This document shows positions 26,182-35,563 of a stretch of 64,000 nucleotides of DNA, in pieces. The translations under genes were made by a program, and so were the position numbers. The notes below the pieces were generated by a model. That model did no database searches. It saw only the letters and a list, made by a program, of their open reading frames with translations, and was not told where the DNA came from. The stretch comes from Betaproteobacteria bacterium (GTDB lineage: Bacteria > Pseudomonadota > Gammaproteobacteria > Burkholderiales > Casimicrobiaceae). The stretch's first letter is position 1. Each line of letters opens with the position of its first letter. The stretch lies in assembly GCA_016717855.1 (NCBI GenBank), contig JADKEV010000007.1:1-64000 (forward strand). Direction: 5' to 3'.

Positions 26182-27525
26182 CCCAGCGCGCGGCCGGCCA
26201 GGGCGCGCGCGGGGGGCGAGCGCGTTGATATCGACGGTCACCAGCGTGCCGTCCTCGACCACCACGCGGCCGTTGATCATGCTCCACGCGGCGCGGGCGG
26301 GGGCGCAGAGCAGCAGCGCCGCGAGCGGATCGTGCTGGCCGGCGTAGCCGATGTCTTCCAGGTCGAACGCGACGATGTCGGCGGCGAACCCAGGCGCGAT
26401 TTGCCCGATGTCGTCGCGGCCGAGCACTGCTGCGCCACCGCGCGTGGCGATTTCCAGCGCCGCGCGGGCCGACAGCGCCGCCGGACCGTGAGCGGCCCGC
26501 TGCAGCAACAGGCATTGCCGGGCCTCGCCCAACAGGTGCCCGCCGTCGTTCGACGCGCTGCCATCGACGCCCAGTCCCACGCGCATCCCCGCATCGCGCA
26601 TCCTGCGCACCGGCGCGATGCCCGAGCCCAGGCGCATGTTGGACGTCGGGCAGTGCGCGACGCCGGTCCCGGTCCCGGCGAAGACGCCGATCCCGCGCTC
26701 GTCCAGATGAACGCAGTGCGCGTGCCACACGTCGTGCCCCAGCCAACCCAGGTCCTCCGCGTAATCGACCGGATCCATGCCGAACCTCTCGCGGCTGAAC
26801 GCCAGGTCCTTCCAGTTCTCGGCCAGATGCGTGTGCATGTGGACGCCGAATGAGCGCGCCAGCCTCGCCGACTCGCGCATGAGGTCCGGCGTCACGCTGA
26901 ACGGCGAGCAGGGCGCGACGGCAATGCGCAGCATGCTGTGGCGCGCCGGATCGTGGAAGGTCTCGATCGCGCGCTGCATCGCGCGCAGAATTGCGGGCTC
27001 GGGCTCGGTGAGCCGGTCCGGCGGCAGGCCCCCTTGCGATTCGCCCATGCTCATCCCACCGCGGCCCGGGTGAAAGCGGATGCCGATTTCCCGCGCGGCG
27101 CCGATTTCGTCGTCGATGCGGCTGCCGTTCGGATACATGTACAGGTGATCGCTGGCAGTGGTGCAGCCGGAGAGCATGAGTTCGGCCATCGCAGTCAGCG
27201 CCGACACGTGGATCATCTCGGGCGTGATCCCGCACCAGAGCGGATAGTGGACCTTGAGCCAGTCGAACAACTCGCAATCCTGTGCGGCGGGCACCGCCCG
27301 CGTGAGCGACTGGAACATGTGGTGATGGGTGTTGACCAGTCCCGGCATGACCACATGGCCGGCGAGGTCGATCACGCGGTCCGCGCTTCGCGGCAACGCG
27401 GCGCCCGGTCCCACCTGTTCGATCACGTTGCCGCGGATGTAAACCGCGCCACCGGTGATCTCCCGCCGCGCGTCGTCCATCGTCGCGAGCACCAGGCAGT
27501 TCTGCAGCAGCACGGTTTGGCTCAT
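26178..27525 (-). CDS. 8-oxoguanine deaminase-like amidohydrolase (one terminal frameshift)
   Basis: Metal-dependent deaminase of about 448 residues that should convert 8-oxoguanine or a related purine. ATG 27525 opens with SQTVLLQNCLVLATMDD. Metal ligands are NTHHHMFQ, MHTHLAEN and LGVDGSASNDGG. AVPAAQDCELFDWLK and LYMYPNGSRIDDE are typical of the 8-oxoguanine deaminase branch. The natural end reads ARALAGRALG with a TAG at 26178, but a run of six C on the coding strand (G at 26211-26216) shifts the frame. As sequenced the ORF runs on antisense through the IclR gene to 25096. Five C would restore it. This is most likely a homopolymer miscall. Confidence 0.88.
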
Positions 27526-27609
27526 TTGCCCGCCATGGTACTGAATCGTCACCTGAGGCGGTGAAAAACCGGTGCTGCCGGGCGCCGTTTTCGATTATGC
27601 TCAGACCCC

Positions 27610-28467
27610 ATGCAGAATGCCCTGGAAGTCCGCTACGTCCTGCCGCGGTCCAACCGCCGCAACGCCAATCCGCCCCTGCTGTTCATCCACGGCGCCTACT
27701 GCGACGCCTGGTGCTGGGAGGTCCACCTGCTGCCCTGGTTCGCCGCCGCGGGCTATCCCGCGTACGCGCTGTCGCTGCGCGGCCATGGCAAGAGCCCGGG
27801 CCGCGACGACCTGGGCTCGCTGCATCTGACGGACTACATGGACGACATCCGCAATGTCGTCGCGGAACTGCCGGCGCGGCCGGTACTGATCGGGCATTCG
27901 ATGGGTGCGACGCTGGTCGAGCGCCTGATTGCCGAAGAGACCTTTCCCGGGGCCGCGCTGGTCTGCCCGGTGCCGCCGGCGGGGTTGTTGCCGGTGCTCA
28001 CGCGCCTGTGGTGGGGACGCCCGGACTTCTTCTGGCACGCGCAGAAACTGCATCGCGGCGCCATCGATCCGGTGGCGATGTCGACGCTGCGCGAGTTCTA
28101 TTTCACGACGCATGCGCCGCCGGAAGTCCTGGCGGGCGCCATGCGCCACCTTTCCCCCGAGTCGCCGCAGGCCGTGATGGAACTCGCCTGGCGCGGCCTG
28201 TCGGCGCGCGCGGAGGAGCACGACACGCCGGTGTGCGTGCTCGCGGCGGGCGACGATGCGCTGTTCACGCCCGACGAAGTGCAGGCGACTGCCGCGCGCC
28301 ACGGCGTCGAAGCGACGGTTCTGCCCGGGCTTCCGCACATGCTCATGCTCGAACCTGGATGGGAACGGCTGGCCGAGGCGCTGCGCGACTGGATCAGGCG
28401 TTCGGTGCGTGCTCCACGCTCCGCGGCTGCGGCGAGCCGCGCTGGTGGCGACCCACGAACGCGATAA
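27610..28467 (+). CDS. Alpha/beta hydrolase
   Basis: A 285-residue alpha/beta hydrolase with oxyanion segment LFIHGAYCDAWCW, nucleophile elbow IGHSMGATL, acid residue in LAAGDDALFTP and catalytic His in LPHMLMLEPGW. It could be an esterase, lactonase or similar; the substrate cannot be read. It is divergent from the deaminase gene, 85 bp away, and its 3' end overlaps the convergent GGDEF/EAL gene by 74 bp. The Ala/Arg-rich last 25 residues may be read-through of the overlap rather than fold. Confidence 0.88.
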   Translation: MQNALEVRYVLPRSNRRNANPPLLFIHGAYCDAWCWEVHLLPWFAAAGYPAYALSLRGHGKSPGRDDLGSLHLTDYMDDIRNVVAELPARPVLIGHSMGATLVERLIAEETFPGAALVCPVPPAGLLPVLTRLWWGRPDFFWHAQKLHRGAIDPVAMSTLREFYFTTHAPPEVLAGAMRHLSPESPQAVMELAWRGLSARAEEHDTPVCVLAAGDDALFTPDEVQATAARHGVEATVLPGLPHMLMLEPGWERLAEALRDWIRRSVRAPRSAAAASRAGGDPRTR

Positions 28468-30943
28468 AGGCCGCCGAATCCAGCGGTTCGCTGAAGTAGT
28501 GCCCCTGGTAGTAGTCGCACCCGCGCTCGGTCAGGAACGCCAGCTGTTCGGCGGTTTCGACGCCTTCGGCGACGACGTCGAGCCCCAGGCTGTGCGCCAG
28601 CGCGATGATCGCCGCGGTGATCGCCTTGTCGTCCGGATCCGTCGTGATATCGCGGATGAATGACTGATCGATCTTCAGCGTGTCGATGGGCAGGCGCTTC
28701 AGGTGCACCAGGCTCGAATAGCCGGTCCCGAAATCGTCGATCGCCACGCGCACGCCCAATTCGCGTTCGAGCTGCAGCACGCGGCCGACGGTCTCGGCGT
28801 CGTAAAGCACGCTGGTTTCGGTGACCTCGAACTCGACCCGGCGCGGATCGACGCCGGTTTCGGCGAATATCTTCTGGATCCGCGCGGCGAAGCCGGTGTC
28901 GCGAAACTGGCGGACCGACAGGTTGATGGCAATGGTCATTTCCTCCAGTCCCGCCGCCGCCCATTGCCGCGTTTCCAGGCAGGCTTGCTTGAGCACCCAG
29001 TCGCCCATGATGTCGATCAGCCCGGACTCCTCGGCCAGCGGGATGAAACGGTTGGGCGGCACGTCGCCCAGGACCGGGTCGCGCCAGCGCAGCAATGCCT
29101 CGGCGCCGACGATGCGGCCGGTCGCGACCTCGACCTTCGGCTGGTACTTCACGCCCAGATCTTCGTTCTTGACCGCCCACCGCAACGCGGTCTCCAGCGC
29201 CATCTGCTCCTGCTGCTGCGCCCCCATTTCCTGCGCGAAGAACTGGTACACGTTCTTGCCGGCGTCCTTGGCGCGATACATCGCCACGTCGGCGTTCTTG
29301 AGCAGCGTGTCCGGATCGTCGCCGTCGTCGGGAAAGATGGCCAGCCCGATGCTGGCGCTGACATGGACGGCGTGGCCGTGGACCCAGTACGGCTGCTGGA
29401 TGACCTCGAGCAGCTTGCCCGCCACTTCGGCCGCGCCCTCGGCGTTCTCCAGGTTCTCGAGCAGGACGGTGAATTCGTCGCCGCCCAGCCGCGCCAGGAA
29501 GTCGCCCTTGCGCAGCGCCATGCCCAGGCGCCTGCCTATCATCCGCAGCAACTCGTCGCCCATCCGGTGGCCCAGCGAATCGTTGACGTTCTTGAAGCGG
29601 TCGAGATCGATGAACAGGACCGCCACCTGCCGCTGCCGGTGGCGCGCCCGGTCCAGCGTTTCGGCCAGATGCAATTGCAGCAGGACCCGGTTGGGCAGCC
29701 CGGTCAGGGCGTCGTGCGTGGCCATCGCCTCGAGTTTCTCCTGGGCGTCTACGCGGTCCGACACGTTTTGCGCGAACGACAGGATGGAGAGCAGGCCGCC
29801 GTCCTCGTCGCGCAGCACCGAGTTGTGCCACTCGCACCAGATGACGGAGCCGTCCTTGCAGACATTGCGGTTCATGCTCGTGGTCGAGCTGCGCTCGCCG
29901 CGCAGCATGGCCTGGATGACCAGGTCGACCTGCGGCACGTCGGCGCCGAAGACCATCTTCCAGTCCTGCAGCGACGTTCCGAGCACTTCCTCGGCCTTCC
30001 ACCCGAAGATCGTCTCGGCGCGGGGCGACCAGCGGATCAGGTTCAGGTCCCGGTTCCACTCGACCACCGCCATCGGCGTGTTCTCGATGTGCGACGAGAG
30101 CACCCAGTTGATCCGGTGCACGGCGGCCTCGCTCTCCTTCTGGGCGTGGATGTCGTTGAGCAGGACGAACACGCCGCGCACCGGCCCCTCGCCCTCCCGG
30201 TGCGGGACCAGCCGCACCTGCATCCAGCGGGCGGGGCGCGTCGCGAACGGCGTCAGCCGTTCGTACTCGATCTGCTGCCCCCGCATGGCGCGCGCGAGCA
30301 GTTCCGCCTGCCGCTCGAAATCATCGGGCGGCGAAATCTCGCGCAGGCCCCGCCCCTGGATCTGGTCGAGTTCGATTTCGCTGAACTCGACGAACGCGCG
30401 ATTCACGTACTCGTAGCGCATCGCGCTGTCGATGTAGGCGACCGGCGTCGGGATGCTGTCCATGAACGCGCGCATCTGCCCTTCGCGCTGCGCCAGCGCC
30501 GCCTGCGTGAGCTTCAGGTCGTGGATGTCGTGGACGACGATGTAGATGCCCTGGAACTTGCCGTCACGGTCGTAATCGGGCACCAGCATGCCGCGGATCC
30601 AGCGCAGCTGTCCGTCGGCGGCGGGGCGGAGCCGTTCGTAGCTCGTCCTCTCGCCCGCCTGCGCCCGCTCGATGACAGGCAGCAGGTAGGCGGCCACCTC
30701 CTCGCCCAGCACGCCGGCCACGGTCTGTCCGATGATCCGCTCCCGGGGCGCCTTGACCGCATCGATGTACGCCTGGTTGACGAAGCTGAAGCGCAGGTCG
30801 GCGTTCAGGTAAGCCAGCGGCTCGGGGGTGTTGTCGGTGAACATCCGGACGTGCCGCTCCGCGTCGCGCAGTGCTTCCTGCGCCCGCTTCAATTCGCGTT
30901 CGGCCATTTCGAAAGGCGGCGGGCTTGTGATGGGCTCGTTCAT
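28394..30943 (-). CDS. Triple-PAS GGDEF-EAL protein (c-di-GMP turnover)
   Basis: A cytoplasmic signalling protein of 849 residues. Three PAS sensor domains (about 25-150, 150-275, 285-405) precede a GGDEF domain (DALTGLPNRV to NVYQFF) and an EAL domain (about 590-840). The diguanylate cyclase motif RLGGDEF is intact. EAL residues are present as GAEALLRW, AINLSVRQF, EVTETS, IDDFGTGYSS and KIDQSFI, so both synthesis and breakdown of c-di-GMP are possible. There are no transmembrane segments, so the input is cytosolic. There is no operon partner. Confidence 0.95.
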   Translation of the reverse strand: MNEPITSPPPFEMAERELKRAQEALRDAERHVRMFTDNTPEPLAYLNADLRFSFVNQAYIDAVKAPRERIIGQTVAGVLGEEVAAYLLPVIERAQAGERTSYERLRPAADGQLRWIRGMLVPDYDRDGKFQGIYIVVHDIHDLKLTQAALAQREGQMRAFMDSIPTPVAYIDSAMRYEYVNRAFVEFSEIELDQIQGRGLREISPPDDFERQAELLARAMRGQQIEYERLTPFATRPARWMQVRLVPHREGEGPVRGVFVLLNDIHAQKESEAAVHRINWVLSSHIENTPMAVVEWNRDLNLIRWSPRAETIFGWKAEEVLGTSLQDWKMVFGADVPQVDLVIQAMLRGERSSTTSMNRNVCKDGSVIWCEWHNSVLRDEDGGLLSILSFAQNVSDRVDAQEKLEAMATHDALTGLPNRVLLQLHLAETLDRARHRQRQVAVLFIDLDRFKNVNDSLGHRMGDELLRMIGRRLGMALRKGDFLARLGGDEFTVLLENLENAEGAAEVAGKLLEVIQQPYWVHGHAVHVSASIGLAIFPDDGDDPDTLLKNADVAMYRAKDAGKNVYQFFAQEMGAQQQEQMALETALRWAVKNEDLGVKYQPKVEVATGRIVGAEALLRWRDPVLGDVPPNRFIPLAEESGLIDIMGDWVLKQACLETRQWAAAGLEEMTIAINLSVRQFRDTGFAARIQKIFAETGVDPRRVEFEVTETSVLYDAETVGRVLQLERELGVRVAIDDFGTGYSSLVHLKRLPIDTLKIDQSFIRDITTDPDDKAITAAIIALAHSLGLDVVAEGVETAEQLAFLTERGCDYYQGHYFSEPLDSAAFIAFVGRHQRGSPQPRSVEHAPNA

Positions 30944-31046
30944 GTCACCCGCACTTTAGCGGAAAAGAGAAGCCCGCCGCAGACTTTCCGCCCGCCGACA
31001 GCCACTCTCATGTGATACGCTAACGCCGACTTCAGGGGGGAAATCC

Positions 31047-32453
31047 GTGTCCAAATTGCCAACTCGCCGCGTGTCAGCCGGCGCGACACTCAATGCCGTC
31101 GCGGGGCTCGCCGCGCTTGCTTTCGGAACCTGCGCCCAGGCTGCCGCCGGAGCCGCGACGGCGATCCCGGCCGTGGCCGGAATTCCGGTCGATTTCCTGC
31201 TCTTTTCGGCCATCCTGATCGGCATCGCGCTGTTTCATCATCACACGCTCAAGATCGCGCTCACCGGGCTGGCCGTGATCACGCTGTACAAGCTGTTCGT
31301 CACCGGGTTCAAGACCGGGCCGGGCGTTGCCGGCCTGGTCGCGCATCTCGGGCACGAGTGGGTGATCCTCACCAACCTGCTCGGGTTGCTGCTGGGATTT
31401 GCGCTGCTCTCCCGGCACTTCGAGGACAGCAAGGTGCCGGCGATCCTGCCGCGTTTCCTGCCCAACGACTGGAAGGGCGGGTTCGTGCTGCTGGCGATGA
31501 TCTGGGTGCTCTCCAGCTTCCTTGACAATATTGCCGCGGCGCTGATCGGCGGGGCCGTCGCCCACCGTCTATCGCGGCAAGGTACACTTGGATATCTGGC
31601 CGCAATCGTCGCCGCCTCGAACGCCGGCGGGTCGTTCAGCGTGGTCGGCGATACCACGACGACGATGATGTGGATCGCCGGTGTCAAGCCCCTGAGCGTG
31701 TTCGAAGCCATCATCGCCGCGAGTTGCGCGTTGGTTGTTTTCGGGATCCCGGCCGCCCGCCAGCAGCAGGCCCACTCGCCCATCGTCATGGAGGCGCCGG
31801 AAGGCGTTAGCGTCGATTGGGCGCGGGTGTTCATCGTCGCCTTCATACTCGTCCTGGCCATTACGGCCAATGTCGTCGTCAATACTTACTTCAACGCGCT
31901 CGCCGACGGTTTCCCTTTCATCGGCGTCGCGGTCTGGGTCGCGTTGCTGCTTTGCGTGCCTTTGCGCCAGCCGGAATGGTCACTGCTACCCGATGCGTTC
32001 AAGGGCACGATTTTCCTGCTCGCGCTGGTGTTGTGCGCCTCGATGATGCCGGTCGAGCGCCTGCCCCCGGCATCCTGGCAAACGGCGTTCGGCCTCGGCT
32101 TCATATCGGCGGTATTCGACAACATCCCGCTCACGGCGCTGGCGCTCAAGCAGGGCGGCTATGACTGGGGATTCCTCGCCTACGCCGTCGGTTTCGGCGG
32201 CTCGATGATCTGGTTCGGCTCCAGCGCCGGCGTGGCGCTGACCAACATGTTTCCGGAGGGCAAGAACGCGCTGGCGTGGATCAAGGGCGGCTGGCACGTG
32301 ATCGTTGCGTACATCATCAGTTACTTCTTCATGCTGCTGGTGCTGGATTGGCAGGGCGCTGCGGGGCGTGGTCGCGGCCATCGCCGGCATTCCCGGCGCG
32401 GCTGCGGCGTTGCCCGGTCTTTGAGCGGACGCCGATGCGCCCCGCCCGGCTGA
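31047..32453 (+). CDS. Ion transporter of the ArsB/NhaD-CitM superfamily
   Basis: Inner-membrane carrier of about 460 residues with roughly eleven hydrophobic segments. GTG 31047 follows AGGGGGGAA. Half-sites typical of the ion transporter superfamily are SSFLDNIAAALIGG and SAVFDNIPLTALAL, together with SNAGGSFSVVGDTTTT. Sodium/proton exchange or organic anion transport are both possible. The last 35 residues are hydrophilic and Arg-rich. A one-base shift near 32355 would instead end at TGA 32422 (AIAGIPGAAAALPGL), giving clean spacing to nhaA. As written it overlaps nhaA by 19 bp. Pairing with nhaA suggests sodium or pH homeostasis. Confidence 0.82.
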   Translation: MSKLPTRRVSAGATLNAVAGLAALAFGTCAQAAAGAATAIPAVAGIPVDFLLFSAILIGIALFHHHTLKIALTGLAVITLYKLFVTGFKTGPGVAGLVAHLGHEWVILTNLLGLLLGFALLSRHFEDSKVPAILPRFLPNDWKGGFVLLAMIWVLSSFLDNIAAALIGGAVAHRLSRQGTLGYLAAIVAASNAGGSFSVVGDTTTTMMWIAGVKPLSVFEAIIAASCALVVFGIPAARQQQAHSPIVMEAPEGVSVDWARVFIVAFILVLAITANVVVNTYFNALADGFPFIGVAVWVALLLCVPLRQPEWSLLPDAFKGTIFLLALVLCASMMPVERLPPASWQTAFGLGFISAVFDNIPLTALALKQGGYDWGFLAYAVGFGGSMIWFGSSAGVALTNMFPEGKNALAWIKGGWHVIVAYIISYFFMLLVLDWQGAAGRGRGHRRHSRRGCGVARSLSGRRCAPPG

Positions 32454-33598
32454 GCCCGGAGTCGCGGGCGGGGCTGGCGCTGCTGGGGGCGACGCTGGTC
32501 GCGCTGACCCTCGCCAACTCGCCCTTCCACGCGGACTACGAGGTATTTTTCGAGACGCAGCTCGCGTTCAAATTTGGCGAACTCGGGCTCGCCAAGCCGC
32601 TTTTCCTGTGGATCAACGACGGCCTGATGGCGGTGTTCTTTCTCGCCATCGGGATCGAGATCAAGCACGAACTGCTCTCCGGCAATCTCGCCACCCCCAG
32701 GCAGGCCGCCTTGCCCGCCATCGCGGCGGCCGGCGGTGTGCTGGTCCCGGCCCTGGTCTACGGGCTGGTCGCGCGCGACGACCCGGTTGCGCTGCAGGGC
32801 TGGGCCATTCCCGCGGCGACCGACATCGCGTTCGCGCTGGCCGCGTTCAGCGCCTTCAGCAGGCGGGTGCCGCCGGCCCTGAAGGTGTTCCTGACCGCGG
32901 TGGCGGTGCTGGACGACCTCGCCGCGATCGTCATCATCGCGGTGTTCTACACGTCGCGCCTGCAGGCCCCGATGCTCATAGTCGCCGGCGCCGGCATCAT
33001 CGTGCTGATCGCGCTCAATCGCCGCGGCGTCATGCGCACCGCCGCGTACGTCCTGGTCGGCGTCGTCGTATGGGTCGCGGTGCTCAAGTCCGGCGTGCAT
33101 GCAACGCTCGCGGGCATCGCGGTGGGCTTCGCGCTGCCGCATGCGCGGCGTGACGGCACGCCGGGACCGGGCGCGGCCGCCGCGCAGGCGCTGGCGCCCT
33201 GGGTGGCGTTTGCGATCATGCCGCTGTTCGCGCTGGCCAACGCGGGTGTCTCCTTCGCCGGATTCGGCATGGCGGCAGCGTTGAATCCGATCACCCTGGG
33301 CATCGCCGCGGGCCTGCTGGTCGGCAAGCCGGTGGGGGTACTGGGCGCCACGTGGCTGGCGCAGCGTGCGGGCCTGGTCGTGCTGCCGCCGGCCGTCACA
33401 TGGAAGGTCTATGCCGGCGTCGCGGCGTTGTGCGGCATCGGCTTCACCATGAGCCTGTTCATCGGTACTCTGGCCTTTGTCGGCACCGAGCACGACCACA
33501 TGCCGGCAGTGCGCCAAGGCGTGCTGATGGGCTCCGTGCTGTCGGCCCTGCTCGGCTCCGCGATCCTCGGGCTGGCCACGCGGCCGGACAGGCCGTAG
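32435..33598 (+). CDS. nhaA: Na+/H+ antiporter NhaA
   Basis: Electrogenic sodium/proton antiporter of 387 residues from ATG 32435. Family landmarks are MAVFFLAIGIEIKHELL, GWAIPAATDIAFALA (the TDIAFALA motif), the sodium-binding Asp pair in VAVLDDLAAIVII, and ALCGIGFTMSLFIGTLAF near the end. About twelve membrane segments. It directly follows the other transporter, so the two probably form one transcript. Confidence 0.95.
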   Translation: MRPARLSPESRAGLALLGATLVALTLANSPFHADYEVFFETQLAFKFGELGLAKPLFLWINDGLMAVFFLAIGIEIKHELLSGNLATPRQAALPAIAAAGGVLVPALVYGLVARDDPVALQGWAIPAATDIAFALAAFSAFSRRVPPALKVFLTAVAVLDDLAAIVIIAVFYTSRLQAPMLIVAGAGIIVLIALNRRGVMRTAAYVLVGVVVWVAVLKSGVHATLAGIAVGFALPHARRDGTPGPGAAAAQALAPWVAFAIMPLFALANAGVSFAGFGMAAALNPITLGIAAGLLVGKPVGVLGATWLAQRAGLVVLPPAVTWKVYAGVAALCGIGFTMSLFIGTLAFVGTEHDHMPAVRQGVLMGSVLSALLGSAILGLATRPDRP

Positions 33599-33615
33599 CC
33601 GGCCGGCACGCCCGT

Positions 33616-34299
33616 TCAGTCAAGCAGCAGGATATGAACGCGGAACGGCCCGTGCGCCCCCAGCACGATGGTCTGCTCGATATCGCCGGTGCGCGAGGGG
33701 CCGGAGATCATGTTGATCGCGCGCGGCAGGCGTCCCCGCTCGGCCCGCAGCAGCGCGAACATCTCCTCCATGCCGCTGACGAGGCGCGTGGCCGGGACGA
33801 CGGCAATGTGAGTGTCGGGCAGCAGCGTGGTGCCGGTGGGGGTGTCGGCGCCGGAGAGGACCACGACCGTTCCGGTCTCCGCGATGGCGCACCAGGCGCC
33901 GGTGATGCCCAGCCGGTCGCCGCCGGATGTCGGCCGGCACTCGATCTGCAACCCTGCGCCCGCCCAGTCCAGGTCGGCAAACTCCGGCCAGCACACGCCG
34001 GCGCGGTCGGCCCCCTCGATCCGCAACGCGTCCACGTAGCGGCGCACCGCCGCCGGTATCGCCCTGCGGTGGGCCACGCACTCGAGCGTGCTGGACATAT
34101 CCTGCGCGCGCTCCACGAAGCGCGCCGCGAGATCCGCCGGCATGGCTGACCGCGGACCATGGACATGGCGCGCGACATACGCGACCGCCGCGGCGGCCCG
34201 GTTCGGGTCGGGTCCGGTGCGCCGCAGCGCGTGGCGCACGCGCGCCAGGACGTTGTCGCGCGCCGCGGCGTTGGCCAGGGGATCGTCCATACCCGGCAC
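33616..34299 (-). CDS. lutC: LUD-domain protein LutC-like
   Basis: A 227-residue LUD-domain protein, third component of the LutABC L-lactate oxidation complex. The signature is clear in GITGAWCAIAETGTVVV, LLPDTHIAVVPATRLV, INMISGPSRTGDIEQTIVLGAHGP. GTG 34299 is used here; ATG 34290 is close by. It is separated from lutB by an aminotransferase gene, 2 bp downstream of that gene's stop, on the same transcript. Confidence 0.88.
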   Translation of the reverse strand: MPGMDDPLANAAARDNVLARVRHALRRTGPDPNRAAAAVAYVARHVHGPRSAMPADLAARFVERAQDMSSTLECVAHRRAIPAAVRRYVDALRIEGADRAGVCWPEFADLDWAGAGLQIECRPTSGGDRLGITGAWCAIAETGTVVVLSGADTPTGTTLLPDTHIAVVPATRLVSGMEEMFALLRAERGRLPRAINMISGPSRTGDIEQTIVLGAHGPFRVHILLLD

Positions 34300-34301
34300 G
34301 G

Positions 34302-35561
34302 CTACTTCCGGTTGCGCGCGATGAAGTCGGCGATGCGCCGGATTCCCGCGCGTATCGCATCATTCGACGCCGCGTAGCTGAAGCGGATGTGCTGGCCCTC
34401 ATCGGGGACGCGGCTGCCGAAGTGGATGTCGGCCAGCACCGCGACACCGGCTTCGTGCAGCAGGCGCTTGCGGAATTCCTCGGAATCGGCACAGCCGGTG
34501 ATCCGGCACGCTTCGCTCACGTTGGGCCAGGCGTAGAACGCCCCACCCGGGGTCTTGCACGAGATGCCCTCAACCTCGTTGAGCAGGCCGACGATCAGGT
34601 CGCGCCGTTCGTGGAAGCTCTTGCGCATCGCCGCCGCCGCATCCTGCGGGCCGTTGATCGCCTCCACCGCCGCCCACTGGCTGATCTGCGACGCGCACGA
34701 GTCGGTATTGGTCACCCAGCGCGTGAACACGGGCGCCAGCGTGCGATTCGCGGCGAAGCCGATCCGCCAGCCGGTCATCGCCCAGGTCTTGGAGGCGCCG
34801 TCGGCGATGATGGTGCGCGGAAGCATGTCGGGGATCTGCGTGATCGAGGCGAACGCGTTGTCGCTGTCGTTGGCCTCGCCACCGCCGGGGGAGTAGATCA
34901 GCCGCGAGTAGATCTCGTCGGCGTAGACCCAGACCTGCGGATGGCGGCGCAGCACCGCGGCGATCGCCTCCAGGTCGGCGCGGGTCAGGATGCCGCCGGT
35001 GGGATTGTGCGGCGTGTTCAGGATCAGCATCCGGGTGCGCGGCGTGATCTTCGCGGCGAGCTCGTCCGGATCGAAGGCAAAGTCGCGCGCCTCGCGCAGA
35101 TAAAGGGGCACAGGCACCGCGCCATGCACCGCGATCTGCGATTCGTAAATCGGGAATCCGGGCACCGGGTAGATGACTTCGTCGCCGGCGCCGGGATCGG
35201 TCACCGACAGCACTGCGTAGGCGATGAACGGCTTCGCGCCGGCCCCGATCACCACGTCGTCGGCGGTGATCGCGTCCGGCCCGGCCAGGCCGCGCATCCG
35301 GTTGATCTCGCGCGCGGCCGCCTCGCGCAGCGGATCGATTCCGGCTGACGGCGTGTAGCCATGCTTGCCCTCGCGGATCGCTGCCACGCCGGCGTCCTGG
35401 ATGTTCACCGGCGTCGGAAAGTCGGGCTGGCCGATGCAGAACGAGATCACGTCCCGGCCCGCGCGGATCAGCTGGTTGACTTCGGCGAGCACGACAAAGG
35501 CGTTCTCGGTGCCGAGGCCTTGCGCCCGGGCGGAAATTGCGGGGAGCTGCATCCTGTCCAT
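34302..35561 (-). CDS. PLP-dependent class I aminotransferase
   Basis: A fold-type I aminotransferase of 419 residues, near the aspartate/aromatic/alanine group. ATG 35561 follows AGAGGAA. The PLP lysine is K258 (ADGASKTWAMTGWRIGF); other cofactor contacts are NPTGG (186-190), D215 in YADEIY and GQPDFPTP at the substrate entry. It lies between lutB and lutC with 2-bp gaps, so it is co-expressed with lactate oxidation. A plausible role is turning an amino acid into a 2-oxo or hydroxy-acid feeding the same route, but the substrate is not decided. Confidence 0.9.
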   Translation of the reverse strand: MDRMQLPAISARAQGLGTENAFVVLAEVNQLIRAGRDVISFCIGQPDFPTPVNIQDAGVAAIREGKHGYTPSAGIDPLREAAAREINRMRGLAGPDAITADDVVIGAGAKPFIAYAVLSVTDPGAGDEVIYPVPGFPIYESQIAVHGAVPVPLYLREARDFAFDPDELAAKITPRTRMLILNTPHNPTGGILTRADLEAIAAVLRRHPQVWVYADEIYSRLIYSPGGGEANDSDNAFASITQIPDMLPRTIIADGASKTWAMTGWRIGFAANRTLAPVFTRWVTNTDSCASQISQWAAVEAINGPQDAAAAMRKSFHERRDLIVGLLNEVEGISCKTPGGAFYAWPNVSEACRITGCADSEEFRKRLLHEAGVAVLADIHFGSRVPDEGQHIRFSYAASNDAIRAGIRRIADFIARNRK

Positions 35562-35563
35562 GT

